From: Arthrobacter sp. PAMC25564
GTDB lineage: Bacteria; Actinomycetota; Actinomycetes; Actinomycetales; Micrococcaceae
NCBI RefSeq assembly: GCF_004798705.1
Contig: NZ_CP039290.1
Span: forward strand, 3,596,001 to 3,660,000
Length of the DNA: 64,000 nucleotides
Reading direction: 5' to 3'
Shown in pieces: positions 8,105 to 15,781 of this stretch (its first letter is position 1; every line of letters begins with the position of its first letter). The position numbers and the translations under genes are program-made. A model generated the notes under the pieces. That model saw only the letters and a program-made list of their open reading frames with translations. It ran no database searches and was not told the origin of the DNA.

Positions 8105-9421
8105 TCAGACGCTCTTGGCCGCGCGGAATCCGGCGTCGAGGTCCGCGAGGATGTCATCGATGTGCTCCAGGCCCACCGAGAGCCGCACGAGTCCCGGATT
8201 GACGCCGGCGATGGCCTGCTGTTCCGGGGTCAGCTGGCTGTGCGTGGTCGACGCCGGGTGGATGACCAGGGAGCGCACGTCACCGATGTTCGCCACATGG
8301 GAATGCAGTTCAAGGGCATCAACGAACGCCTTGCCCGCCTCGGCTCCCCCGGCGATGTTGAACGCCACGACCGCACCGGTGCCCTTGGGACCGTACTTGC
8401 GGCCCCGCTCGTACCACGGGCTGGAGGGCAGCCCCGCGTAGGCGACGGATTCGACGTCGTCCCTCGCCTCGAGCCATTCGGCCACCTTGGTGGCGTTGGC
8501 GACGTGCCGTTCGACGCGCAGGCTCAGGGTCTCGATGCCCTGGGCGATGAGGAAGGCGTTGAACGGGGAGACGGCCGAGCCGAGGTCGCGCAGGAGCTGG
8601 ACGCGGGCCTTGAGGATGTAGGAGAGGTTGGCGCCCAGGGCGCCGTCCGCGCCCAGGTCCCGGGCATAGACCAGGCCGTTGTAGCTGGGGTCCGGGGTGT
8701 TGAAGCCGGGGAACCGCTCGGGGTCCTTGCCGAAATCGAAGTTCCCGGAATCCACGATCACGCCCGCGATCGCGGCGCCATGGCCGCCGAGGTACTTGGT
8801 GGCGGAGTGCACCACGATGTCCGCGCCCCACTCGATCGGACGGATCAGGTACGGGGTGGACAGGGTGTTGTCGACGATCAGCGGCACGCCGCCCTCGTGC
8901 GCCACCTTGGAGACGCCCTCGATGTCGAGCACGTCCTGGCGCGGGTTGGAGACTACCTCGGCGAAGAACAGCTTGGTGTTGGGCCGGACGGCGTCGCGCC
9001 ACTGCTCCAGGTTGTCCGGGTCCTCCACGAAGGTGACGGAGATGCCGAACTTCTTCAGCGTGTGGGCCAGCAGGTTGTAGGTTCCGCCGTAGAGGCTGGG
9101 GCTGGCCACCACGTGGTCACCGGCTTCGGCGACGTTGAGGATCGCGAAGGTCTCCGCGGCCTGGCCGGAGCTGAGCAGCAGGGCCGCGAGGCCGCCCTCA
9201 AGACTGGCCACGCGCTGCTCCACCGCGTCCTGGGTCGGGTTGCCGATCCGGGTGTAGATGGGGGCGAGCTCGGCGAGGGCGAAGCGGTTGGCGGCGCTTT
9301 CAGCGCTCGGGAACACGAACGACGTCGTCTGGTAGATAGGCAGGGCCCGCGCGCCGGTGGCGCTGTCCGGCTCCTGGCCGGCGTGGATCTGGCGGGTTTC
9401 GAAGGACCAGGCATTGGACAT
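8105..9421 (-). CDS. metY: O-acetylhomoserine sulfhydrylase (aminocarboxypropyltransferase)
   Basis: 438 residues of the Cys/Met-metabolism PLP family, the long form typical of direct sulfhydrylation of O-acetylhomoserine to homocysteine. The PLP lysine lies in VHSATKYLGGHG; other marks are the N-terminal FETRQIHAGQ, the SLEGG loop and the C-terminal SVGLEHIDDI. It uses the product of metX. Its 5' leader holds a second SAM-IV riboswitch, and a terminator follows. A cystathionine-gamma-synthase role is less likely given the length and the metX neighbour. Confidence 0.93.
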   Translation of the reverse strand: MSNAWSFETRQIHAGQEPDSATGARALPIYQTTSFVFPSAESAANRFALAELAPIYTRIGNPTQDAVEQRVASLEGGLAALLLSSGQAAETFAILNVAEAGDHVVASPSLYGGTYNLLAHTLKKFGISVTFVEDPDNLEQWRDAVRPNTKLFFAEVVSNPRQDVLDIEGVSKVAHEGGVPLIVDNTLSTPYLIRPIEWGADIVVHSATKYLGGHGAAIAGVIVDSGNFDFGKDPERFPGFNTPDPSYNGLVYARDLGADGALGANLSYILKARVQLLRDLGSAVSPFNAFLIAQGIETLSLRVERHVANATKVAEWLEARDDVESVAYAGLPSSPWYERGRKYGPKGTGAVVAFNIAGGAEAGKAFVDALELHSHVANIGDVRSLVIHPASTTHSQLTPEQQAIAGVNPGLVRLSVGLEHIDDILADLDAGFRAAKSV

Positions 9422-9483
9422 CGGAAAAGCTCCTCAAGGACCGGGCACAGGTCCGCCCGGAGCTGATCGGCTCGGGACGGCAC

Positions 9484-9600
9484 GGGGCCGCGCTTGCCCT
9501 CCGGCGGGCGCCGGACGGCCAGGTCTTCACCCGGGGCACCCCACCGCGATACGAGGGTTGCCGGCCAGCAAGCCGGGGCTATCTGCTGGCACTCATGACC
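9484..9600 (-). promoter_or_regulatory. SAM-IV riboswitch upstream of metY
   Basis: On the minus strand it opens with GGTCATGAGTGCCAGC and continues through CCCCGGCTTGCTGGCCGG, CAACCCTCG, GGTGCCCCGGGTGAAGACC and GGGCAAGCGCGGCC. This is the same aptamer order as at 7868-7990. Unlike the metX copy, about 60 bases separate it from the start codon. That stretch has a small hairpin (GGACC/GGTCC at 9439-9455), so an expression platform is present. Confidence 0.93.
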
Positions 9601-9676
9601 TGACTTCAGTGTAGGGACGCTCCAGCGGCGCTGGATAGCTTTGTGACGAAGATGAAGCCACCGGGCAAGTGACTGT

Positions 9677-10046
9677 GGCGGTCGCGGCCCAACTGGCGAG
9701 CAGTTTCAGACTTTCGTCGCTGGCGGAACCTGGGTCTCCGGTGTAGGCGAACATGGTCCACCCGGGGTTGGCCGGCAGTTCCATCGCTTCATAGCCGAGC
9801 TCGAGGTCACCACCCACGGGATGGTGGATGCGTTTGAGGCCGGTCCGGTGGAAGCGCGCATTGTGGGCGGCCCAGCCGGTGCGGAATTCGTCGCTGCGCG
9901 TTGCGAGCTCGCCAATCAGCTCGGAGAGTTCTGTCGTGCGGATTCCGGCCGGCGTAGCCGCGCAAGACGGCCACGATGTCATTCGCCGCCTGTTCCCAGT
10001 CCGGGAAGAAGGTGCGTGCTTCCGGGTTGAAGAACATGAAGCGGGC
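9677..10046 (-). pseudogene. remnant of MmyB-type transcriptional regulator (ligand-binding half only)
   Basis: The translated remains match the C-terminal MmyB-like ligand-binding domain of XRE regulators: FMFFNPEARTFFPDWEQAA, then ELIGELATRSDEFRTGWA, HNARFHRTG and an ending LLASWAAT. Three lesions are visible. The whole N-terminal helix-turn-helix half is missing, an in-frame TGA lies just before the first conserved residues, and a frameshift falls near 9931-9935. Intact relatives usually sit divergent to an oxidoreductase gene, as here with the dehydrogenase at 10198. A weak fit extends to about 9593 but is not conserved. Confidence 0.75.
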
Positions 10047-10111
10047 TCAACAGGGAGGACGCCGTGAATACCACCCCGGTATTCCCTGCCAGCAGGCCAT
10101 CGGACCCGGCA

Positions 10112-10129
10112 TGCCTGTAACGACAGGCA
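10112..10129. promoter_or_regulatory. operator-like palindrome upstream of the alcohol dehydrogenase
   Basis: TGCCTGTAACGACAGGCA has perfect 7-base arms around a 4-base spacer. It lies between the broken MmyB-type regulator and the dehydrogenase, about 25 bases upstream of a TTGACT that could be the -35 element (10154-10159). The position suggests it was the binding site of the lost regulator; this is inference. Confidence 0.5.
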
Positions 10130-10197
10130 CTCCCAAGATGGATTTCGCGGGTGTTGACTGGAACCTGACCGACAACTGAGTAAAGGAACCCCTGAAC

Positions 10198-11229
10198 ATG
10201 CGAGCAACACTGATGTACGGCGCCGGCGACGTGCGTGTCGAAACCGTTCCCAACCCCACGATCCAGGAGCCCACGGACGCCATCGTGCGCATCGTCGCCG
10301 GATGCATCTGCGGCAGCGACCTGTGGCCCTATGCCTCCAGGCCCGAGACTGCAGAAGGCTCCCGCATGGGCCACGAGTTCGTCGGCATCGTCGAAAAGCT
10401 CGGCCCCGGTGTGACCGGCCTGGCGGTGGGTGACTTTGTCATTGCCCCGTTCGTCGCCTCCGACGGCACCTGCGACTTCTGCAAGGAAGGCCTGCAGACC
10501 TCCTGCCGCCACGGGGGACACTGGGGCGGCCAGGATGACGGCGGCCAGGGCGAATTCGCCCGCGTGCCGCAGGCATCCGGCACCCTAGTCGCAGTTCCCG
10601 CTGGCTTCGATGAGAAGCTGATCCCGTCGCTCTTGAGCCTCTCCGATGTCATGTCGACCGGATACCACGCGGCCAAGAAGGCTGGCATCAAGCCCGGACA
10701 GACGGTCACCGTGATCGGCGACGGGGCAGTCGGACTCTCCGCGGTCATCGCCGCCAAGCTGATGGGCGCCTCGCGCATCATCCTCATGGGCCGCCACGAG
10801 GCCCGCACCAGTCTCGGCCGCGAGTTCGGTGCCACTGACGTCGTCGCCGAACGCGGAGGCGAGGGCATCGCCAAAGTCAAGGAGCTCACGAACGGCGACG
10901 GAACCCACGTCGTACTCGAAGCAGTGGGCCTCAAGGCGGCGATCGAGATGGCCATCGGTGTCGTCCGTGACGGCGGCGTCATCAGCCGTGTCGGTGCACC
11001 GCAATTCTCCGAAGTTCCACTCGGGTTCCCCGAGTTCATGCGCAACATTACGCTCACCGGTGGTGTCGCACCGGCACGCGCATACATCGAGGAACTGCTG
11101 CCGCTCGTGCTCGCCGGAACCATTGACCCCGGCAAGGTCTTCGACCGCACCATCGGCCTGGACGACGTTCCCGCCGGCTACCAGGCCATGGCCGACCGCG
11201 AAGCGCTCAAAGTACTCGTCCGCCCGTAA
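10198..11229 (+). CDS. zinc-dependent alcohol dehydrogenase (MDR superfamily)
   Basis: 343 residues. The catalytic zinc site is visible in GCICGSDLWPY and RMGHEFVGIVEK. The structural zinc lobe keeps only three of the usual four cysteines (CDFCKEGLQTSC). The nucleotide-binding loop is VIGDGAVGLSAV. The family oxidises alcohols or reduces aldehydes with NAD(P)H; the substrate is unknown. The start follows AAAGGAACC. It is followed after 18 bases by a broken aldo/keto reductase, so a former two-gene detoxification operon has lost its second member. Confidence 0.88.
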   Translation: MRATLMYGAGDVRVETVPNPTIQEPTDAIVRIVAGCICGSDLWPYASRPETAEGSRMGHEFVGIVEKLGPGVTGLAVGDFVIAPFVASDGTCDFCKEGLQTSCRHGGHWGGQDDGGQGEFARVPQASGTLVAVPAGFDEKLIPSLLSLSDVMSTGYHAAKKAGIKPGQTVTVIGDGAVGLSAVIAAKLMGASRIILMGRHEARTSLGREFGATDVVAERGGEGIAKVKELTNGDGTHVVLEAVGLKAAIEMAIGVVRDGGVISRVGAPQFSEVPLGFPEFMRNITLTGGVAPARAYIEELLPLVLAGTIDPGKVFDRTIGLDDVPAGYQAMADREALKVLVRP

Positions 11230-11247
11230 CCCGAGGAACACGAAACC

Positions 11248-11618
11248 ATGAACATCACACTCAACAACGGCGTCGTCATGCCCGCCATCGGCCTCGGTGT
11301 CTTCCAGACCCCTCCCGAGGTCACCACCGGTGCGGTCGCAACCGCGCTGGAGACCGGCTACCGCCACATCGACACCGCGGCCGCGTACGCCAACGAGCGC
11401 GAAGTGGGCGAGGGCATCCGCCGCTCCGGTCTTGACCGCTCCGAGGTCTTCATCGAGACCGCCCGGAGCGCATCGCCGAAAACTTCGACGTCTTCCATTT
11501 CGAGCTCACTCCGGGGCAGATGAATGCCCTCGAGGCGCTCGACACGGGAGTGCGCGGCGGCCCCGATCCCGACTCGATCACCCTCGAGGCCTTCGGACGG
11601 GAGATCCCGGAAGCCTGA
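11248..11618 (+). pseudogene. aldo/keto reductase with large internal deletion
   Basis: The first 71 or so residues are a normal aldo/keto reductase start ([15 protein letters not shown], the [14 protein letters not shown] substrate/NADPH loop with the catalytic Asp and Tyr, EVFIET). Near 11459-11463 the frame jumps: the bases that follow, read one frame over, give a normal family C-terminus ([31 protein letters not shown], stop at 11618). Roughly 150-160 central residues, including the rest of the active site, are gone and the frame is shifted. In the frame of the start codon, translation would end at 11523 with about 20 unrelated residues. It is certainly not an active reductase. Confidence 0.88.
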
Positions 11619-11818
11619 TCCGGCCCACATGCCGGTCCATGCCGGTAGCAGCTGCCGCCCTGGCCCCCTGTGAAAAGGAGGAAACCGCCCCTGCCCGGAC
11701 AGATGAAGCGACGGCCACGACGGGCATATCCGCGCCCCGGTGGGCTGCCGGAGGACATCCCATCATGGTTAGGGGCGCCTAAGCTGAGAGCCCCATCACA
11801 AAGTGTCAAGATGATGGC

Positions 11819-12457
11819 ATGCGCATGGATCACGTCTCTTACGCCTGTGAACAAGATGGCTTGGCAGCCACCACCGAACGAATTGCGTCTGCCCTCGGCG
11901 TCGAAGCCGTGAAGGGTGGAGTACATCCCCGTTTCGGGACCCGAAACATGATCATCCCGCTCGCGGGACACAAGTATGTGGAGGTCGTGGAGGTCCTGAA
12001 CCACCCGGCTTCCGACAAGGCCCCTTTCGGCCAGGCAGTCCGCGCCCGCTCCGAAGCGGGCGGCGGCTGGATGGGCTGGTGTGTCGAGGTCGACGACCTG
12101 GCACCCTTCGAAGAGCGCCTTGGCCGCGCCGCGGTCAACGGCAACCGGAAGTTCCCCGACGGCCGCGAGCTGGTCTGGAAGCAGATCGGTATCCTGGGCC
12201 TCATCGCGGATCCGCAGGTCCCCTACATGCTCAAGTGGGAAGGCGATCCGGAGCTCCACCCCTCCAACGCCTACCAGAGCAACGTCAAGATGTCCGCCCT
12301 GACCATCGCCGGCTCGGCAGAGCGCGTCACCGAATGGCTCGGTGTCCCGGTGGAGAAGCCGCTGGAAGACGTTGCCGTGCATTGGCTTGCCCCCCGCGGC
12401 ACGCCGGGCATCATGTCAGTCACCTTCGAAACTGCAACCGGAGCCGTCACCATCTGA
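11819..12457 (+). CDS. VOC-family protein with glyoxalase-like domain
   Basis: 212 residues beginning MRMDHVSYAC, the typical first strand of a glyoxalase-like (Glyoxalase_3 type) domain, with YVEVVEVLNHP and GWMGWCVEVDDL further on. Such proteins bind a metal and small substrates, or act as resistance or dioxygenase-fold proteins; none of these can be assigned. CAAGAT lies 6 bases before the ATG, so it may be leaderless. The 200 bases before it (11619-11818) hold no other gene. It ends at a bidirectional hairpin terminator. Confidence 0.8.
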   Translation: MRMDHVSYACEQDGLAATTERIASALGVEAVKGGVHPRFGTRNMIIPLAGHKYVEVVEVLNHPASDKAPFGQAVRARSEAGGGWMGWCVEVDDLAPFEERLGRAAVNGNRKFPDGRELVWKQIGILGLIADPQVPYMLKWEGDPELHPSNAYQSNVKMSALTIAGSAERVTEWLGVPVEKPLEDVAVHWLAPRGTPGIMSVTFETATGAVTI

Positions 12458-12476
12458 CGCTTCTGCTGCCTTACCC

Positions 12477-12528
12477 TTCGGCCGCCATCAGCGGGTGCCA
12501 ATGACGTCACCCGCCGATGGCGGCCGAA
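12477..12528. terminator. bidirectional hairpin between convergent genes
   Basis: Outer arms TTCGGCCGCCATC and GATGGCGGCCGAA pair perfectly, with an inner stem GCGGGTG/CACCCGC and a short loop. It lies between the stops of the VOC gene and the CPBP protease gene. Confidence 0.8.
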
Positions 12529-12580
12529 ATCCTTTAAGGGCTGCCTTGCGACCGGCCGCCGGCGCCCGGGCCTCGGGCGC

Positions 12581-13360
12581 TCAGCCCAGGCCGATCGCCT
12601 TGCCGAAGAGGCTGAATCCGACGAAGGCCACGGTGTCCAGGATGGCGTGTGCGATGACCAGCGGCATCACCCGCCGGGTCCGCGTATAGATCAGGGCGAA
12701 GATGACGCCCATGATGGCATTGCCGATGAAGGGCCCGAATCCCTGGTACAGGTGGTAACTGCCACGCAGCATGGAGCTGACAAAGATCGCCAGCGGCGTG
12801 CTCCAGCCGAACTTGCCCAGCCGGTCCAACAGGTAGCCCACGACTATCACCTCCTCCACGATCCCGTGCCGGACCGCGGAAAGGATCAGCACCGGGACCG
12901 TCCACCAGTAGGAGTCCAGCGCGCTGGGGATGATCGCCGTCGTGATGCCCAGCGCCCGGCCGGCAGCGTATAGGCCCAGGGAGGGAATCCCGATCAGGGC
13001 GGCCAGCCCCACCCCCTGCAGCAGGTCCTTGCCGGGCCGGGCGAAGTCCAGCCCCAGCTTCCGGAACGCCGAGGCGCCGCGCGGGCTGCTTCCGGACAGG
13101 CCGGCCCGGTGGTCGGTGAGGAAGTAGATCACCAGGAGCACCGGGACCAGGGCAAAGATGATGTCCAGCAACTGGTAGGTGAGGTCGAAGTATTCGCGGC
13201 TGCTCTGCGAGCGGTTCAGCGTGGAGGTGCCTTGTGCCAGCGGCGCCGTGGTCAGCTTGTCCAGCAGTTGGACCACCGAGTACACCGCGGACTGTCCCAG
13301 CGACAGCCCCAGCACAATCCATACTTCTATCCGCAAACGACGGCGGGAGGGAACCAACAT
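12581..13360 (-). CDS. CPBP-family intramembrane protease-like protein
   Basis: 259 residues from ATG 13360, with seven or eight membrane segments. Motif 1 of the CPBP (Abi/Rce1-like) family reads VEEVIVVGYLLDRLG: both glutamates are present, but the arginine of the usual EExxxR motif is a valine. Motif 3 residues (HAILDT near the C-terminus) and the NAIMG stretch are present. Some CPBP members are CAAX-type endopeptidases; others have no shown activity. Upstream in-frame ATGs to 13519 would overlap the divergent phosphatase gene and were rejected. Confidence 0.85.
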   Translation of the reverse strand: MLVPSRRRLRIEVWIVLGLSLGQSAVYSVVQLLDKLTTAPLAQGTSTLNRSQSSREYFDLTYQLLDIIFALVPVLLVIYFLTDHRAGLSGSSPRGASAFRKLGLDFARPGKDLLQGVGLAALIGIPSLGLYAAGRALGITTAIIPSALDSYWWTVPVLILSAVRHGIVEEVIVVGYLLDRLGKFGWSTPLAIFVSSMLRGSYHLYQGFGPFIGNAIMGVIFALIYTRTRRVMPLVIAHAILDTVAFVGFSLFGKAIGLG

Positions 13361-13457
13361 GTTCCTATCTTGCCTGCCCTTGCCGGGAATTGGCTGTTGC
13401 TGCCCGTTCCCGGGCCCTCCCAAGCTGGCGCCCCGCCCGGCCCTATGCTTGGAGGTT

Positions 13458-14138
13458 ATGAGTGCGCCCGGGAAAATCATCATGATCCGGCATGGCCAGT
13501 CCGCTGCCAACGCCGACACTTCGATCTATAACCGGGTGCCGGATTACCGGATCCCGCTGACTCCGCTCGGCGTCGGGCAGGCCCGGGCGGCCGGCGAAGA
13601 GGTCCGGCGCCAGCTGGACGGCCGGCCGGTGTGCGTCTACGTCTCCCCCTATCTGCGGGCCTACCAGACCCTTGAGGCCCTCAACCTGGGGCCCTTGGTC
13701 GAGCGCGTCATCGAAGAGCCCCGGCTCCGGGAACAGGACTGGGCCAACTTCCAGATCGCCGGTGACATCGAGGACCAAAAAGAGCTCCGCAACGCCTATG
13801 GCCACTTCTTCTACCGGTTCCGCGAAGGCGAGTCCGGCTCCGATGTGTACGACAGGATTTCCTCGTTCATGGAAACCCTGTACCGGCACTGGTCCAAACC
13901 GAACTATGCCCCGAATGCCCTGTTCGTGACGCACGGGCTCACCATGCGGCTATTCTGCATGCGCTGGTTCCACTGGTCCGTGGAGTATTTCGAGTCCCTG
14001 AACAACCCGGACAACGCCGAGGTCCGCACCCTCCTGCGCACCGACTGGGGAAAATACGAGCTGGACAAGCCGTTCACCCAGTGGGAGGACCGCCGCGTGG
14101 ACGAGACCGTCCTGGACGCCCCGCCGATGGTCTTCTAG
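13458..14138 (+). CDS. histidine phosphatase family protein (phosphoglycerate-mutase-like)
   Basis: 226 residues. The phosphohistidine motif is IIMIRHGQSAAN near the N-terminus, the second arginine lies in VSPYLRAYQTLE, and the second histidine in NALFVTHGLTMRL. This branch (with EQDWANFQ) is closer to fungal and bacterial phosphatases of unknown substrate than to glycolytic mutases. TATGCT at 13444-13449 suggests a very short or absent leader. GGAGG ends 2 bases before the ATG, too close for normal use. The start was chosen because upstream sequence overlaps the divergent CPBP gene. Confidence 0.85.
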   Translation: MSAPGKIIMIRHGQSAANADTSIYNRVPDYRIPLTPLGVGQARAAGEEVRRQLDGRPVCVYVSPYLRAYQTLEALNLGPLVERVIEEPRLREQDWANFQIAGDIEDQKELRNAYGHFFYRFREGESGSDVYDRISSFMETLYRHWSKPNYAPNALFVTHGLTMRLFCMRWFHWSVEYFESLNNPDNAEVRTLLRTDWGKYELDKPFTQWEDRRVDETVLDAPPMVF

Positions 14139-14245
14139 CAGTACTTTGGCTCTACGACGTGAAGCCGGACGGTTTCAATCCGGAGATCGGCTCCTCCTGG
14201 GTTGAAGGTCGAATGTTGCGCCTTGGAAGTACAGAGGAGAGCACG

Positions 14246-14478
14246 ATGAGCAACGACCAGGCGGAACCTGAGACGAATGGTGTTACGGCGGAGTTACTTG
14301 CCACGGTTGACCTTGGCCCTGAGATCGAGGGCATGGCGGGGCGCCAACTTCGAATGCGGATGGTTACCATCGAGCCGGGAGGCGTCTTCGGCCCGGTTCA
14401 CGACCATAAAGGCCGGCCAGGCATCGTCTACATCCTGCGGGGAACGATCACTCGGTGGATATCGTCAGGCAAGAGTAA
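14246..14478 (+). pseudogene. cupin-domain protein with internal deletion
   Basis: From ATG 14246 (GAGGAGA upstream) the frame encodes a typical small cupin start: VDLGPEIEGMAGRQLRMRMV, PGGVFGPVHDHKGRPGIVY and ILRGTIT. Directly after, the bases CTCGGTGGATATCGTC read one frame over give SVDIVRQE and a TAA at 14478, the normal ending of this cupin type. About 30 residues, including cupin motif 2, are deleted and the frame is shifted. Read without the shift, translation would run on into unrelated sequence over the hutI 3' end. Confidence 0.78.
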
Positions 14479-14531
14479 GTCCAGGCCCGGCATCTGCCTA
14501 CGGCGACAATGGTCCGAACACCCGGCGCGCC

Positions 14532-15770
14532 TTATTTCACCCGCTGCGGCACGCCGGCCCGCCAGACGGCGTGCGTCAGCGGAATGCCGGGCCGGTAGGC
14601 CAGATGGGTGGCCGAGGGTGCGTTGAGCAGGTGCAGGTCCGCGCGGTGTCCGACGGCGATCGAACCCACGGCGCGTTCGCCGTCGACGTCGTTCCCGGAC
14701 TCTCGGCGCAACGCCAGCGCGCCGCCGTACGTCGCCGCCCGCACGGCCTCGTGCACGCTGAGGCGCATCTGCAGCACGGCGGTGGTGACGCAGAACGCCA
14801 TCGAACTCGTGTATGAGGTGCCGGGGTTGCAGTTGGAGGCCAGCGCGAGCTGCACCCCGGCGTCGATCAGCTCCCGGCCGGGAGCCAGCGGCTGGCGGGT
14901 CGAGAGGTCGCAGGCCGGCAGGCAGGTGGCGACCGTGCCCCGCTGCCCGGTGCCCGCCGGGCCGGCTGCGCGGGCGCCGTCCGCGTCCCAGCCGGACCAG
15001 CTGGCCGCGAGGGCGTCGATGTCCGCGGCGGAGAGGTAATTGACGTGGTCCACACTCGCGGCGCCGAATTCGACAGCCAGCTGCACCCCGGGGCCCGCGC
15101 CGAGCTGGTTGCCGTGCACCCGCAGTCCCAGCCCCGCGTCCTTGCAGGCCTGCAACACCCGGCGGGACTGGTCCTCGTTGAAGGCCCCCTGCTCGCAGAA
15201 GACATCGGCCCAGCGGACATAGGGGCGGACCGCGGCGAGCATCGGCCCGCAGACGAGGTCCGTATACTCCTCGGCGTCGATCCCCGCGGGGACGAGGTGC
15301 GCGCCAAGGTAGGTCACCTCGTCCACCACGGTCGAGGCGATGCGGGCGCTGCGGGCCTCGTTCTCCACGTCCAGGCCGTAGCCGGTCTTGGTTTCCAGGT
15401 ACGTGGTGCCCTGCGAGACGGCCTCTGCGACCCGGCCCATCGCCAGCCGGGTGAGGTCGAAGTCCCCGGCGCTCCGGGTGGCAGCGGTGGTCACGGCGAT
15501 GCCGCCGGCGCTGTAGCTCTCCCCCGCCATCCGGGCCTCGAACTCGGCGGTGCGGTCCCCGGCAAAGATCAGGTGGGTGTGCGAATCGACCCAGCCCGGC
15601 AGCAGGGCGCGGCCGCCGGCGTCGACGGCCTCGTCGGCGGCCGGGGCAGCCGCCGCCGCCCCGAGCCAGGAAATCCGTTCCCCCTCGATGACCACCGCCG
15701 CATCACGGAGCACGCGATGCTCCGCGTCCTGGGTCATCAGTTCGGCGATGTTGGTGATGAGGGTGCTCAT
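14532..15770 (-). CDS. hutI: imidazolonepropionase
   Basis: 412 residues of the amidohydrolase superfamily, hydrolysing 4-imidazolone-5-propionate to N-formimidoyl-glutamate in histidine breakdown. Seen: the metal-binding HTHLIFAGDR, the substrate-binding ETKTGYGLD, the HGNQLG stretch with metal-site histidine, the EFGAASVDHVNYL strand, and SNCNPGTSYTSSM near the metal Asp position. It begins 11 bases after the stop of the FAD oxidase gene, so the two are co-transcribed. hutU and hutH are not in the window. ATG 15770 is chosen by homology; a longer frame reaches 15800. Confidence 0.9.
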   Translation of the reverse strand: MSTLITNIAELMTQDAEHRVLRDAAVVIEGERISWLGAAAAAPAADEAVDAGGRALLPGWVDSHTHLIFAGDRTAEFEARMAGESYSAGGIAVTTAATRSAGDFDLTRLAMGRVAEAVSQGTTYLETKTGYGLDVENEARSARIASTVVDEVTYLGAHLVPAGIDAEEYTDLVCGPMLAAVRPYVRWADVFCEQGAFNEDQSRRVLQACKDAGLGLRVHGNQLGAGPGVQLAVEFGAASVDHVNYLSAADIDALAASWSGWDADGARAAGPAGTGQRGTVATCLPACDLSTRQPLAPGRELIDAGVQLALASNCNPGTSYTSSMAFCVTTAVLQMRLSVHEAVRAATYGGALALRRESGNDVDGERAVGSIAVGHRADLHLLNAPSATHLAYRPGIPLTHAVWRAGVPQRVK

Positions 15771-15781
15771 GGCTCCATTCT

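Noticed and set aside
10061..10179. Short plus-strand frame ending in DFAGVDWNLTDN before the alcohol dehydrogenase
   Set aside because: No start with a ribosome site and no similarity to a recognised protein; it overlaps the operator-like palindrome and promoter region. It could be the tail of a lost gene, but this cannot be supported.
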